From Caulobacter sp. NIBR2454 (lineage in GTDB: Bacteria; Pseudomonadota; Alphaproteobacteria; Caulobacterales; Caulobacteraceae): DNA of 64,000 nt. Under the pieces are notes generated by a model. That model was not told the origin of the DNA. It did not search any database and saw only the letters and a program-made list of their open reading frames with translations. Positions 9,430 to 17,375 of this stretch are shown here, one piece after another (the first letter of the stretch is position 1; each line of letters starts with the position of its first letter). The position numbers and the translations under genes were made by a program. The stretch is from positions 1-64,000 of the forward strand of contig NZ_CP114872.1 in assembly GCF_027474405.1 (NCBI RefSeq). Direction: 5' to 3'.

Positions 9430-9849
9430 ATGCGTCCCGTTGTCATCGGTCTTCCACTTCCCCTCCCCCTTGTGGGCTTTCGGATTTGCTGCGGGTTTCC
9501 GAGCCCCGCTGACGACTGGATCGAGGACGCCATCGATGTCAGTCGCCTGGTGGTCACCAACCCCGCCGCCACCTTCCTGTGGCGGGCGTCTGGAGACTGC
9601 ATGACGCCGACCATCCTGGACGGCGACTACCTGGTCTGCGACCGCTCGCTGGCCCCAGTCTCCGGCGACGTCGTGGTCGCCGTCGTCGACGGGGAGCCGA
9701 CGGTCAAACGGCTGGCCTATGTCGCCGGCCGGCCGGCACTCAGCCACGACAATCCACAATCCCCGCCGTTCGCGCCCGACCCGAATAGCGAGGTCAGCCT
9801 CTGGGGCGTGGTCGCCTGGTCGCTGCGCGCGCATCGGCCCACCCGATGA
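9430..9849 (+). CDS. umuD: UmuD-like autoprotease with Cys in place of the catalytic Ser
   Basis: 139 residues from the ATG at 9430, the same length as E. coli UmuD. The cleavage region [10 protein letters not shown] and the S24/LexA peptidase fold are clear: [13 protein letters not shown], then the catalytic-lysine motif GEPTVKRL (Lys93). The position of the nucleophile reads Cys57 (TGC at 9598-9600), where the family has Ser (GDSM). The protein would normally form UmuD2, be cut with RecA help and join UmuC as polymerase V. With Cys it could still be a protease, be inactive, or act as an uncleaved regulator. The frame is open upstream to 9298, but that region holds a terminator and the LexA box, so the later start is chosen. 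It overlaps umuC by 4 bases. Confidence 0.88.
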   Translation: MRPVVIGLPLPLPLVGFRICCGFPSPADDWIEDAIDVSRLVVTNPAATFLWRASGDCMTPTILDGDYLVCDRSLAPVSGDVVVAVVDGEPTVKRLAYVAGRPALSHDNPQSPPFAPDPNSEVSLWGVVAWSLRAHRPTR

Positions 9850-11108
9850 GGCCGGTGATCGCGTTGAGCGACGGCAACTGCTTTTATGTTTCGTGTGAGC
9901 GCGTGTTCGATCCTCGCCTCGAGGGCCGCCCGACCGTCGTGCTGTCGTCCAATGACGGCAACATCATCGCCCGCAGCCCCGAGGCCAAGGCCATCGGCCT
10001 GAAGATGGGCGATCCCTATTTCAAGGTCCGAGAGCTTTGCGCCCACGAGCGGGTCGCCGCCCTGTCCTCCAACTATGTCCTCTATGGCGACATGAGTCGG
10101 CGGGTGAACGCCGTTTATGAGCGGTTCGCGCCCGACGTCGTTGTCTACAGCATCGATGAGAGCTTTCTCGATTTCAGCGGCCTTGCCGATCCGGTCGGCC
10201 ACGCCCGCGCCTTGCGCGCGACCGTCCGCCAGTGGACCGGGATCCCGACCTGTGTCGGGCTTGGTCCCACCAAGACCTTGGCCAAGGTCGCGAACCACCT
10301 GGCCAAACGGACGCCGGCGCTGGAGGGCGTCTGCGATCTTGGCGATCCGCAGGTGCGCGCCGCAGCCTTGGACGCGCTGCCGGTCGGCGATGTCTGGGGC
10401 GTTGGCCCGGCCTATGCGGCGCGGCTGACGGGGATGGGCGTGACCACGGCCGGCCAATTGCGGGATCTCGATCCGCGTCAGGCCCGCGCCATCCTCAGCG
10501 TGGTCGGCGAGCGCCTGGTGCTGGAGCTGCGCGCCCAGACCTGTCTGTCGTGGGATGAGGTTCCCGCGGGCCGTAAGGGGTGCGCGGTGACCCGAAGCTT
10601 TGGCCAGCCGCTCACGAATTTGGACGACCTTCTGCAGGCGGTCGCCAGCTTCGCCAGCCGGGTGGGTGAGAAGTTGCGCCGCAATGGCGTTGTCGCCCCG
10701 CGGCTGTCGGTGTTCATGCACACCAATCCCTTTGGTGCGGGGCCGCATCACAGCGCTAGTGGCGCCGTCACCTTCCTTGAAGCCACGGCCGACAGCACCG
10801 AGCTCGTCGCCGGAGCCCGGCAGGCGGCGCGCCAGGCCTGGCGGGAGGGGTATCGCTACAGCAAGGCGGGGGTGATCTGTGAGGGGCTGGCCCCCGCCGG
10901 ACAGGTGCAGGCCAGCCTGCTGGGGGCGAAAGACCCGATCCGCTCCGAACGGCTGATGGCGGCGCTGGACGCCTCGAACCGACGGTTTGGGCGCGGCAGC
11001 GTGGTGATCGGGGCGACCACGGGTCGGACGCACTGGACGCAGAAAGCCGAGTGGCGGACGCCGCGCTATACGACGCGCCTGGACGAGGTGCCTGTCGCCC
11101 GGGCCTAG
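9846..11108 (+). CDS. umuC: UmuC-like Y-family DNA polymerase
   Basis: 420 residues, close to E. coli UmuC (422). Palm motifs are present: Asp9 in the N-terminal strand ([14 protein letters not shown]) and Asp104-Glu105 in [11 protein letters not shown] helix-hairpin-helix thumb region ([16 protein letters not shown]) and the little-finger domain (about 240-350) follow. Role: error-prone synthesis across damage, as the catalytic subunit of polymerase V with processed UmuD. It overlaps umuD (ATGA) and shares its LexA-controlled promoter. On an incoming plasmid it may also fill damaged single-stranded DNA, which is inference. Confidence 0.92.
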   Translation: MRPVIALSDGNCFYVSCERVFDPRLEGRPTVVLSSNDGNIIARSPEAKAIGLKMGDPYFKVRELCAHERVAALSSNYVLYGDMSRRVNAVYERFAPDVVVYSIDESFLDFSGLADPVGHARALRATVRQWTGIPTCVGLGPTKTLAKVANHLAKRTPALEGVCDLGDPQVRAAALDALPVGDVWGVGPAYAARLTGMGVTTAGQLRDLDPRQARAILSVVGERLVLELRAQTCLSWDEVPAGRKGCAVTRSFGQPLTNLDDLLQAVASFASRVGEKLRRNGVVAPRLSVFMHTNPFGAGPHHSASGAVTFLEATADSTELVAGARQAARQAWREGYRYSKAGVICEGLAPAGQVQASLLGAKDPIRSERLMAALDASNRRFGRGSVVIGATTGRTHWTQKAEWRTPRYTTRLDEVPVARA

Positions 11109-11235
11109 GGCGCTCCAACGGCAAGATGCCTGCAGCCTCGAGGGGGTGTGATCCCCGCAGGTCACCGCAACATCGAAGGTCGTCTCCCAGATGGGCGCCG
11201 CCGAAGCGGGCTCGTCCGCGATCCAGCTCACGACT

Positions 11236-11430
11236 CTAGGGCGGGCCGGTTAGGGGCCAAGGCGACCTCGCCGGAGGCGAGGCGGGGCCGACGGACCCTC
11301 ACGGCCTTCGCTGCGCTGCAGGCCGGTTTCCATCGGCCCCGACCCTGTCCCCTGCCCTACTCCCCGCCCTTCCCGGTCGCGAGATCGCGGGAACGAGCCC
11401 GCCGATCCGGCAGCAAAGCGGGAGACGACG
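11236..11430 (+). promoter_or_regulatory. Structured leader element, copy A (before a 72-residue ORF)
   Basis: This leader and the one before ssb (13571-13782) share the same ordered blocks: CTAGG, GGGC(C)GGTT, CAA.GC.GACCTCGC, GCGAGGCG, GACCCTC, CGGCCTTC, GCTGCGCT, GCAGGCCGGTTTCCA and GGTCGCG.GATCGCGG. Here CCTCGCC-GGA-GGCGAGG and GGCCT...AGGCC form hairpins. The stems are kept between the two copies while loops differ. Everything in it is on the same side of a short gene, so it is a leader and not a coding repeat. Confidence 0.6.
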
Positions 11431-11649
11431 ATGACGACGATGGCGATGGCGCAAGCGGTTTTCCAACACGCCCACGACTTCTATGACACCGGCAGCTGGT
11501 ATGTGGTCGCCGAATGCTGGGACGTCCTGGCGATCGCCGAGGAGCTGGACCGTCAGGAAGAGCGCAGCGCCACGCCGTTCGAGCTTGAGGCCGCGGCTAT
11601 CGCCCACTTCCATACCTTGCTGCACGACAACCGCAGGACCCGCCACTGA
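11431..11649 (+). CDS. Small conserved-looking plasmid ORF
   Basis: A 72-residue ORF with GGGAGA about 5 bases before the ATG. It is predicted mainly helical and acidic in the middle (AIAEELDRQEERS), with no motif I can name. Support comes from the Shine-Dalgarno, a normal codon composition and its position behind the same type of leader that precedes ssb. It might be a small DNA- or protein-binding factor expressed early after transfer, but there is no direct evidence for a function. Confidence 0.6.
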   Translation: MTTMAMAQAVFQHAHDFYDTGSWYVVAECWDVLAIAEELDRQEERSATPFELEAAAIAHFHTLLHDNRRTRH

Positions 11650-11760
11650 CCAAGGGCGCGGCGCCCTCCAGGCACCGCGCCTCAGACCCCGCAGAACAGG
11701 CGCCGAACAGACTCCAAGCCCTGGAGGTGGGCGGTCCTGAACCCACCATCCCTTGGGGTT

Positions 11761-11781
11761 GGTGATTCGTTCCGATTCACC
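11761..11781 (-). terminator. Hairpin downstream of the RES toxin gene
   Basis: GGTGATTCG-TTC-CGATTCACC forms a 9-bp stem with one mismatch, 13 bases beyond the stop of the RES gene on the - strand and between two convergent genes. No T-tract follows on the - strand, so it is only a possible terminator. Confidence 0.4.
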
Positions 11782-11793
11782 GCCAGGGCGCCT

Positions 11794-12378
11794 CTACGGC
11801 GTGGCGATCAGGGTGATGTTGAGGGCCTTAAGCGCGTCGACGAAGCCGGCCAGATGGGTGAGTTCGACGACCGGCGAAGCGGCGAGCGCGCCAGGCAGGG
11901 CGCGGTCGTAGACACAGATGCAGGTGCGACCGGTCAGGCGGGAGCTGTAGACCAAGCCATCGGCGTCGGTTTGGTCGTAGACTGCCTGGCTGAGTTTGCG
12001 CCCCTGCCCTTGCGCCTTTCCGCGGGCGGCTTCGGTTGACACGCCCAGCCACACCAAGCCGGTCGTGCGCAGATCGATCAGCGTGAGGGGCGCGCTGGCG
12101 GTGATCTCGGTCGCCCCCCAGGTCGCGGCCTCGATATCGAGGAGTTTGCGGGTCGCCTTGCCCTGAAAGCGGTCGCGGACAAGGGTTTCCGCCACACTCG
12201 TGGTCAAGTCCTGGCCCAGGTAGATCACCTTGAAGGCCTTGGTCGGGCTGGCGAAGCGCGTCACGCCAAACCCCGCCCCCAGCGGCGTGGCCGCATGGGC
12301 CATCGGCGTCACGCGGACATAGGCGTTCGGCGGGATCTCGACGGCGAGGTCGGCCAGGATGTCGGGATCGAGCGTCAC
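11794..12378 (-). CDS. RES-domain toxin (NAD-degrading)
   Basis: 194 residues. It matches the RES family: an N-terminal PNAYVRVTP segment with the conserved Arg, then FASPTKAFKVIYLGQDLTTSVAETLVRD, which holds the Tyr, Thr and Glu of the fold, and a C-terminal LVYSSRLTGRTCICVYDR with the Ser-Arg pair. RES toxins of this kind act as NAD+ phosphorylases or glycohydrolases and are neutralised by an Xre/MbcA-type partner. The gene overlaps the upstream antitoxin by 4 bases, so the two are translationally coupled. It is oriented against all neighbours, as expected for an independent stabilisation cassette. Confidence 0.88.
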   Translation of the reverse strand: MTLDPDILADLAVEIPPNAYVRVTPMAHAATPLGAGFGVTRFASPTKAFKVIYLGQDLTTSVAETLVRDRFQGKATRKLLDIEAATWGATEITASAPLTLIDLRTTGLVWLGVSTEAARGKAQGQGRKLSQAVYDQTDADGLVYSSRLTGRTCICVYDRALPGALAASPVVELTHLAGFVDALKALNITLIATP

Positions 12379-13097
12379 GCGCTGGCGAAGTTCGACCGGG
12401 CAACCTCAACGACCTTGTCGGTCGCCCCGGCCTTCAGGCGCGCCAGAGGGGCGACGCCGCCGAGCTCGGGATTGGGTTCACGCAGCCAAAGCCATGCCAT
12501 GCGCGGCTCGCCAACGGCTTCGACGACCGGGCCGAGCCCCGAGACGGGGCGGCCATCGACGAACTGTTCGGTCGGGAAGGCGTGTTTGCGCACACCTACC
12601 AGCAGTCCGATCACTGCCCCCTGCTTTTGCCAATTGTGCAGGGTGGAGCGGGCGACGCCAAAGTCGCGCTCAAGCTCGGTCGGTCCCGCAAGCGGACCTG
12701 CCCAATCCTCGACCTTGGTCGGCGTCGCATAGCTCGCGATCCGGGCCTTGCCCTGATCGGCCGACAACACCTGACCCAGACCTGCGCCTTGGCTGACTTC
12801 GGCCGGTCCCTTAGCGACCAGCTTCAGGACTTGCGGCGCGGCCTCCGGTTCGGCGGCGATTTCGGCGATGAATTTCTTGAACTGCGCCTTGCGGGCGATC
12901 AGCCGCTTGCGGGCGGACGGTGAGAGTTTCGTCGCCGTGGCGCTGAACTCGGCGACCAGCTTGACGACTTCGCTCAGCTCGCCCCTGTTGGACTTTGGAT
13001 TGCGCTGAACGAACATGCCAATCAGGTCTGCGGCTGCAGGGCTGGCCATCTTCGCAGAGCCTCGGGACGTCGAGCGGCGGGCGTTCGCGGCGGTCAT
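12375..13097 (-). CDS. Xre/MbcA/ParS-type antitoxin of the RES pair
   Basis: 240 residues from the ATG at 13097, which has GAAGAGG about 10 bases upstream; a start at 13118 is also possible. Residues 1-120 are helical and basic (ARKRLIARKAQFKKFIAEIAAE). The C-terminal part has an HTH-like segment (GPTELERDFGVARSTLHNWQKQG) and the DUF2384 toxin-binding domain (AFPTEQFVDGRPVSGLGPVVEAVGEPRMAWLWLREPN). It is longer than typical antitoxins of this family (about 130-160 residues), because of the N-terminal extension. It precedes and overlaps the RES toxin gene. It is expected to bind the promoter region at 13119-13165 and repress the pair. Confidence 0.85.
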   Translation of the reverse strand: MTAANARRSTSRGSAKMASPAAADLIGMFVQRNPKSNRGELSEVVKLVAEFSATATKLSPSARKRLIARKAQFKKFIAEIAAEPEAAPQVLKLVAKGPAEVSQGAGLGQVLSADQGKARIASYATPTKVEDWAGPLAGPTELERDFGVARSTLHNWQKQGAVIGLLVGVRKHAFPTEQFVDGRPVSGLGPVVEAVGEPRMAWLWLREPNPELGGVAPLARLKAGATDKVVEVARSNFASA

Positions 13098-13118
13098 GGG
13101 ACGATCCTCTTCGATCAT

Positions 13119-13165
13119 GACGTTATAGATAATCCCAAACGTCCCATTTGTCCAATTTGTGCCAT
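13119..13165 (-). promoter_or_regulatory. Promoter and repeated operator of the RES/Xre pair
   Basis: Read on the - strand, TTGGAC is followed after 18 bases by TATCTA, a sigma70-like promoter. Across the -35 region lie three imperfect 9-base repeats (CACAAATTG, GACAAATGG, GACGTTTGG). Such repeats at a toxin-antitoxin promoter suggest autoregulation by the antitoxin. Confidence 0.5.
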
Positions 13166-13570
13166 GCGCCTGTAGCGCATCGCCTGCGGGCCGATCAAAG
13201 CCCAACTGCCGCGCCTGTCGCTCCGCCTGGCGGACGGCGCATCACCCTTACCCCTCGTGGACCGCCCACCGCGAGTCGCGGCATCGGACCTTGGAGGGTG
13301 TCGGACAGCGGATCGCGCCAAGACGGCCTTCTGCCCCCATGTTCGCTGGCTTCCGAGCCGCGACGGGCCGTGGTGCAGACCAGCCACCTTGCTTGGTAAG
13401 TGGTCCGCGCCGTCCTTTGCTGCGGGAATGACGCCTTGTGGCGACCTCATTGAGCCCGCGCTGTGGAAATCTGGCCTGGCGCATGAAGCCAGTTCACCAT
13501 TGAGGCCGGTCACCAATACCCCGAGCAAACGCCCAGCGGGCTGCGGTCCCCCGCGATCAATCCCACGAAC
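13166..13570. other. Intergenic stretch without a supported gene
   Basis: About 400 GC-rich bases between the antitoxin promoter and the ssb leader. Only a small hairpin (ATGCGC-CTGTA-GCGCAT near 13163-13180) stands out. Short open frames are present on both strands, but none has a Shine-Dalgarno or protein-like composition. Confidence 0.6.
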
Positions 13571-13782
13571 CTAGGCCGGGCGGTTCCGGGTCAAAGCCGA
13601 CCTCGCGTGCGAGGCGCGGGGTTGAGGACCCTCCGGCCTTCCGCCGCTGCGCTCTGTGCAGGCCGGTTTCCACACCCCGCGGGCTTTGGCCCGGCCCCTT
13701 CGCCCGGCCCAGCAGGTCGCGTGATCGCGGCAGGGACCGCGAGCCGCCGGGGTTCTTCCCGGCGGTCGATTGGAGAAACGTG
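13571..13782 (+). promoter_or_regulatory. Structured leader element, copy B (before ssb)
   Basis: It shares its block order with the leader at 11236-11430. The CCTCGC...GCGAGG hairpin is kept with a different loop, as is GGCCTTCC...GCAGGCC. A third hairpin (GCCGCCGGGG...CCCGGCGG, about 13744-13767) lies next to the Shine-Dalgarno GGAGA (13772-13776). The leader is long for a housekeeping-type ssb gene. See the finding on single-strand promoters. Confidence 0.6.
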
Positions 13783-14142
13783 ATGCTCAACAAGGTTCAA
13801 CTCATCGGCTTCACCGGCGCCGACGCTGAAATCCGCACCGTCTCGGGCGGCAAGAAGGTCGCCACCCTGCGGGTCGCCACCAACCGCTACACCAAGAAGG
13901 ACGGCGATCGGAAGGACTACACCACCTGGCACCAGGTGGAGATCTGGAACCAAGGCACCGTTGGCTGGCTGGAAGGCCGCCATCTTCCCAAGGGCTCCAA
14001 GGTGTTCGTCGAAGGCGAGATCCGCCACGACCGCTACACCGACCAGAGCGGCCAGGAGCGCTTCTTCTCCAAGGTGGTGGTCGCCACGCCGCAGCACGAG
14101 CTGAAGTCGCTGGATCGTCAGGAAGCGGCCGACGAGGACTAG
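13783..14142 (+). CDS. ssb: Single-stranded-DNA-binding protein
   Basis: 119 residues with a complete OB-fold: MLNKVQLIGFTGADAEIRT, then VATNRYTKKDGDRKDYTTWHQVEIW, LPKGSKVFVEGEIRHDRYTDQSGQERF. It coats single-stranded DNA during transfer and replication. It is shorter than chromosomal SSB because the flexible linker is missing, and its end (EAADED) is acidic but lacks the usual Asp-Asp-Ile-Pro-Phe tip that recruits partner proteins. The ATG at 13783 is preferred over a GTG three bases earlier because of the spacing to GGAGA. A UUCG-loop terminator follows. Confidence 0.93.
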   Translation: MLNKVQLIGFTGADAEIRTVSGGKKVATLRVATNRYTKKDGDRKDYTTWHQVEIWNQGTVGWLEGRHLPKGSKVFVEGEIRHDRYTDQSGQERFFSKVVVATPQHELKSLDRQEAADED

Positions 14143-14150
14143 CCCCCCTG

Positions 14151-14180
14151 CCCCGCCCGGTTCGCCGGGCGGGGCCTCTC
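14151..14180 (+). terminator. Terminator after ssb
   Basis: A perfect 10-bp GC stem (CCCCGCCCGG / CCGGGCGGGG) closed by a TTCG tetraloop begins 8 bases after the ssb stop and is followed by CCTCTCT. Confidence 0.75.
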
Positions 14181-14251
14181 TACCTGCGGACACAAGGAGG
14201 GCTGGACGGTTCTGGCTTGGCGCTCTTCACACCTGAATCTTTTGAAAAACG

Positions 14252-14272
14252 CCCGCTGCGGTCAGCAGCGGG
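14252..14272. repeat. Hairpin at the edge of the replication origin
   Basis: CCCGCTGC-GGTCA-GCAGCGGG is a perfect 8-bp stem followed by an AT-rich stretch (ATTTCTAAATTCTAAGGATTC). It may be a second terminator or part of the origin. The AT-rich bases at 14273-14300 are a possible DNA-unwinding element. Confidence 0.5.
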
Positions 14273-14343
14273 ATTTCTAAATTCTAAGGATTCTCAATTC
14301 GGATCCGGTAAGTGGCCGAAGAAAATCGGGTTTTAGCCACCAT

Positions 14344-14450
14344 CCTGACCTAGCGGGGGAAGCAGCCTGACCTCGCGGGGGATGCATCCTGACCAGACGG
14401 GGGCTTTGACCTGACCCGGCGGGGCTATCCTGACCGCTTGGGGGTGGAGG
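14344..14450 (+). repeat. Iteron array of the replication origin (five direct repeats)
   Basis: Five direct repeats with the core CCTGACC start at 14344, 14366, 14388, 14410 and 14429. The first four are exactly 22 bases apart, the last 19. The consensus is roughly ATCCTGACCnnnCGGGGG. The 22-base phase (two helical turns) immediately upstream of a Rep_3-type gene, with an AT-rich flank at 14273-14300, is what iteron-controlled plasmid origins look like. The initiator is expected to bind each repeat and melt the AT-rich side. Confidence 0.9.
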
Positions 14451-14467
14451 GTGTAACGATCATTGTA

Positions 14468-14498
14468 TCCTGACTTGTGATTTGATTCGAGGTCAGGA
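14468..14498 (+). promoter_or_regulatory. Inverted repeat at the rep start, probable autoregulatory operator
   Basis: TCCTGAC (14468-14474) and GTCAGGA (14492-14498) are inverted copies of the iteron core, 17 bases apart. In Rep_3 plasmids an inverted pair of partial iterons over the rep promoter is bound by initiator dimers for autorepression. TATCCT at 14466 could serve as a -10 element. The pair spans the TTG given as the rep start. Confidence 0.7.
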
Positions 14499-15669
14499 AT
14501 GCTGGCGGCAGATCGGAGCACGGAGTCGCGACCTGGCCAGAGCCGCCGACATCATTGAGGTCGAGCCCGGGACGGAAGACGCCCCGGGGCGGGCCATGCG
14601 CGTCGCTCATGCGCTGCAGGCGCGCGACGGGGACGAGTTCGCCAAGCCCGGCACCCTGGTTGAGGTTCGGTTCGTCAAAGGTCAGTCGCTCAGCCTTACC
14701 GCGGCCCGCCTGCTGGCGCTAATGATCCTGACGGCGGGCGGTGACGCTTGGGAGCCTGTGGCGCACAGGATGCGCAAGGCCGACATCCGCCGAGGGCACA
14801 AAGGCAATGAGCGCATCTCAGAGATGCTGGAGGAGCTGCACCGCACACTGTTCGCGGTCGATGATCTTTCATGGCGCGGCCGCAAGGCGACGAAGCGTTT
14901 TTCGCTGATCCAGTCCTCACGTGAGGAGGTCGATGAAGACGGCGCGGAGGCCGGGTGGATCGAGTGGGAATTTACGCCGGATGCGCGGCGGCTCATTCGT
15001 GAGTCCGAGACCTATGCTGTTCTTAACCGCCAAGCCGTTCTGGGCTTCCGGTCGTCTTATGCCCTGCGTCTCTATGAGCTGGGCGCCCTTCGACTTCACC
15101 GCCGCCAAGCCACTTGGCGCGCGGATATGACGGCGATACGCGCGGCCTTCGGCATCGCGCCTGAACTCTACAAGGACTTCGCACAGCTGCGCCGTAAGGT
15201 GCTCGACAAGGCCAAGGCTGAGATCGACCACCTGGCTCATTTCACGGTGGACTGGCGCGAGATCCGTCGGGGCCGGGCCATCACCGAGATCGAGTTCAGC
15301 TTCCACCCCAAGGCGACGCCGGGGCGATTGAGCGCGGCGGAAGCCGTCGAGCCTGACCCGGTAGCCGCCCTGCCTGCCGTTCGCCAGGCTCAGGCCCCGC
15401 AGCGCCCTGCCCTGCCCCCACCTGCCAGCGCCAAGCCGCTCGATTCGACCAGTGGCTCGGTTCGGTTTCCCACGGGCAGTCTTTTGTACGGCGCGGAGCC
15501 CTTTGGGGAGATCGCCAAGACCCATGGCGGCGGATGGGCCCGCGATCTGATCGCTGATGCCTATCGCGCCGAGATGGGGAGCCGCTTGGCCAACCTGACC
15601 GGCGCCAAGCTCGTGAAATCCTGGACCGGGTTTTGCCAAGCGTTTGCGGCGCGCAGGGGCCGGCCCTGA
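14482..15669 (+). CDS. Rep_3-type plasmid replication initiator
   Basis: 395 residues if the TTG at 14482 is used. Two winged-helix domains are expected: the first about residues 60-200 (LSLTAARLLALMILTAGG..., SSYALRLYELGALRLHRR), the second about 205-275 with YKDFAQLRRKVLDKAKAEI and WREIRRGRAITEIEFSF, hallmarks of the Rep_3 superfamily. The last 100 residues are a Pro/Ala-rich linker and a short helical tail. It binds the iterons at 14344-14450. The start is uncertain: the TTG sits between the arms of the likely operator and has no Shine-Dalgarno, while the first in-frame ATG (14596) would still keep both domains. The transcript may be leaderless. Confidence 0.82.
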   Translation: MIRGQECWRQIGARSRDLARAADIIEVEPGTEDAPGRAMRVAHALQARDGDEFAKPGTLVEVRFVKGQSLSLTAARLLALMILTAGGDAWEPVAHRMRKADIRRGHKGNERISEMLEELHRTLFAVDDLSWRGRKATKRFSLIQSSREEVDEDGAEAGWIEWEFTPDARRLIRESETYAVLNRQAVLGFRSSYALRLYELGALRLHRRQATWRADMTAIRAAFGIAPELYKDFAQLRRKVLDKAKAEIDHLAHFTVDWREIRRGRAITEIEFSFHPKATPGRLSAAEAVEPDPVAALPAVRQAQAPQRPALPPPASAKPLDSTSGSVRFPTGSLLYGAEPFGEIAKTHGGGWARDLIADAYRAEMGSRLANLTGAKLVKSWTGFCQAFAARRGRP

Positions 15670-15673
15670 CCTG

Positions 15674-15693
15674 AAATTGCACCGGTGCAATTT
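15674..15693. repeat. Palindrome copy 1 (candidate centromere or ParB/ParA operator)
   Basis: A 20-bp perfect palindrome, AAATTGCACCGGTGCAATTT, directly after the rep stop. It is the first of four copies of the core AATTGCACCGGTGCAATT around rep and parAB. Confidence 0.85.
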
Positions 15694-15777
15694 CGGTCTG
15701 GTCAGGCACACCCAAGGCCTCGGTCGTGTCGATCTGCCCGCCGCGCTTTGACGCAAAATCGCGCGCGAGAAGGTTGG

Positions 15778-15795
15778 AATTGCACTGGTGCAATT
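15778..15795. repeat. Palindrome copy 2 (one centre change)
   Basis: AATTGCACTGGTGCAATT differs from the other copies only by C to T at the centre. It lies 103 bases (centre to centre) from copy 1, in the gene-free interval between rep and parA. Confidence 0.85.
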
Positions 15796-15933
15796 TGCTC
15801 CGAAGTTGATCGGCGCGACCTGTCCGCGTGAACAGCGTCGATCCGAGCGGGCTCGTCACCACCCCCACTTGGACAGGATGTAGACTGTTGCCGCTGAGGC
15901 GGGATGGCCGTGTATAATTATTGAGGGACTCGC

Positions 15934-15951
15934 AATTGCACCGGTGCAATT
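15934..15951. repeat. Palindrome copy 3, behind a TATAAT box
   Basis: An exact AATTGCACCGGTGCAATT. A TATAAT hexamer stands at 15913-15918, so the palindrome may overlap the start of a transcript towards parA and act as an operator as well as a partition site. Confidence 0.85.
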
Positions 15952-16158
15952 CCGGCGGCGATACGCCCCCAAAAGGGCAGGGCCATCCCCCAAGGGGTCA
16001 GGTCGCGCCTCGCGGCGGCGCCTGGATTGAGGCGGAACAGGCCCACTTAGCGTTAACACGGCCTTAACAATGCGCTAATAGCGTCCTGGCTATACCACTT
16101 TCGCTTTTGGGGCGGTTGGAGCCGGTTTTTCGAAACCTGCGGGATGCTGAGAGGTCCA

Positions 16159-17361
16159 ATGTCAGACGTCGCTGAAGTCGCCGCTCCATCTCTCGCCGGA
16201 CCCGTGTCGCAGTTGGCGCGCCGGGCTTCAGCGGTCGTCGAGAACCTGCGGGACAGCGCACGGGCCGCACGGGCCGGGGATCGCCGTGAGCCCTTGTTCT
16301 CGATCAGCGAGGCGGCTGAGCTTGTCGGGCGCACGCCAGCGGCCATCCGTGACGCCGAGAAGGATGGACGCCTTCCCGAGCCTCCTCGCACCGAGACCAA
16401 CCGCCGCGTCGGCTACACGCTCGCCCAGGTCAACGACATGCGAGGGGTCTTTGGCACTCGCCCCTGGCGCAAGCCTGAAGACCCGTGCGCGGTGATTGCT
16501 GTGCAGAACTTCAAGGGCGGTGTCGGCAAGTCCACCTTGTCGGTCCACCTGGCGCAATACATGGCGATCCAAGGCTACCGGGTCGCGTTAATCGACTGCG
16601 ATAGCCAAGCCTCGAGCACGACCCTGTTCGGCTACGTGCCGGACCTCGACTTGACCGAGGACCAGACCCTCTACCCGTTCCTTCGAGAGGACGACAAACG
16701 CTCGCTCGACTACGCTTTGCTCGACACGCACTTCGACGGGTTGAAGCTGATTCCTGCCAATCTGCACCTGTTCCAATCGGAATATGAGCTGGCTGCGCGG
16801 ATGGCGCGGGGCGGTGGGCGACTTCTGGATAGGCTTGCTCAAGGCATCGCCTCGATCGCCGACCAGTTCGATATCGTCATCCTCGATCCGCCTCCGGCGC
16901 TTGGTGCGATCTCGCTGTCGGTTCTGCGCGCCGCTAACGCCTTGGTCATCCCGGTGCCGCCTACGGTGATGGACTTCTCCTCCACCGCGGCCTTCCTCAC
17001 CATGCTCGATGAGACGCTCAGCCAATTGGCGTCGCGAGACTTGGCCCCCGACCTCAATTTCGTTCGCGTCGTCGCCTCCAAAGTCGATGAGAACAAGTCG
17101 ATGCAGAAGGAGCTGCTGGCCCTGATGCGACAGGTGTTTGGCCTGGCGATGATCCGCACGCCCATGAAGGACTCAGCCGAGATCGACAACGTCACGGCAC
17201 GCCTGATGACGGTCTATGAAATGAACAGTCCGATGACGAGCAAGTCGGTGCGGGATCGGTGCCTGACCTATCTCAACGGGGTCAACGAGGAGATCCTGCT
17301 CGACGTGCGTCAGACGTGGCCGAGCCACGTCGAACGGCTGCGCAAGGAGGGCCACGCATGA
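16159..17361 (+). CDS. parA: ParA partition ATPase with N-terminal helix-turn-helix
   Basis: 400 residues from the ATG at 16159, chosen because AGAGG lies 6 bases upstream; an ATG at 16144 is possible. The N-terminal part has a MerR-like DNA-binding helix pair (LFSISEAAELVGRTPAAIRDAEKDGRL, about 48-75). Then come the deviant Walker A KGGVGKST, the DCDSQASST segment and Walker B (FDIVILDPPPALG), as in type Ia ParA proteins that both move plasmid DNA and repress their own operon. parB follows 52 bases downstream with a palindrome between them. Together they give active segregation of a low-copy plasmid. Confidence 0.93.
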   Translation: MSDVAEVAAPSLAGPVSQLARRASAVVENLRDSARAARAGDRREPLFSISEAAELVGRTPAAIRDAEKDGRLPEPPRTETNRRVGYTLAQVNDMRGVFGTRPWRKPEDPCAVIAVQNFKGGVGKSTLSVHLAQYMAIQGYRVALIDCDSQASSTTLFGYVPDLDLTEDQTLYPFLREDDKRSLDYALLDTHFDGLKLIPANLHLFQSEYELAARMARGGGRLLDRLAQGIASIADQFDIVILDPPPALGAISLSVLRAANALVIPVPPTVMDFSSTAAFLTMLDETLSQLASRDLAPDLNFVRVVASKVDENKSMQKELLALMRQVFGLAMIRTPMKDSAEIDNVTARLMTVYEMNSPMTSKSVRDRCLTYLNGVNEEILLDVRQTWPSHVERLRKEGHA

Positions 17362-17375
17362 CCCGTAAACCCGCA

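Noticed and set aside
13257..13574. A 105-codon + strand frame in the gap before ssb.
   Set aside because: No ribosome site, Cys/Pro/Arg-rich random composition, and it runs into the conserved leader.
14344..14450. Iterons considered as CRISPR-like repeats.
   Set aside because: A 22-base repeat unit with no spacers, next to a rep gene, is an iteron origin.
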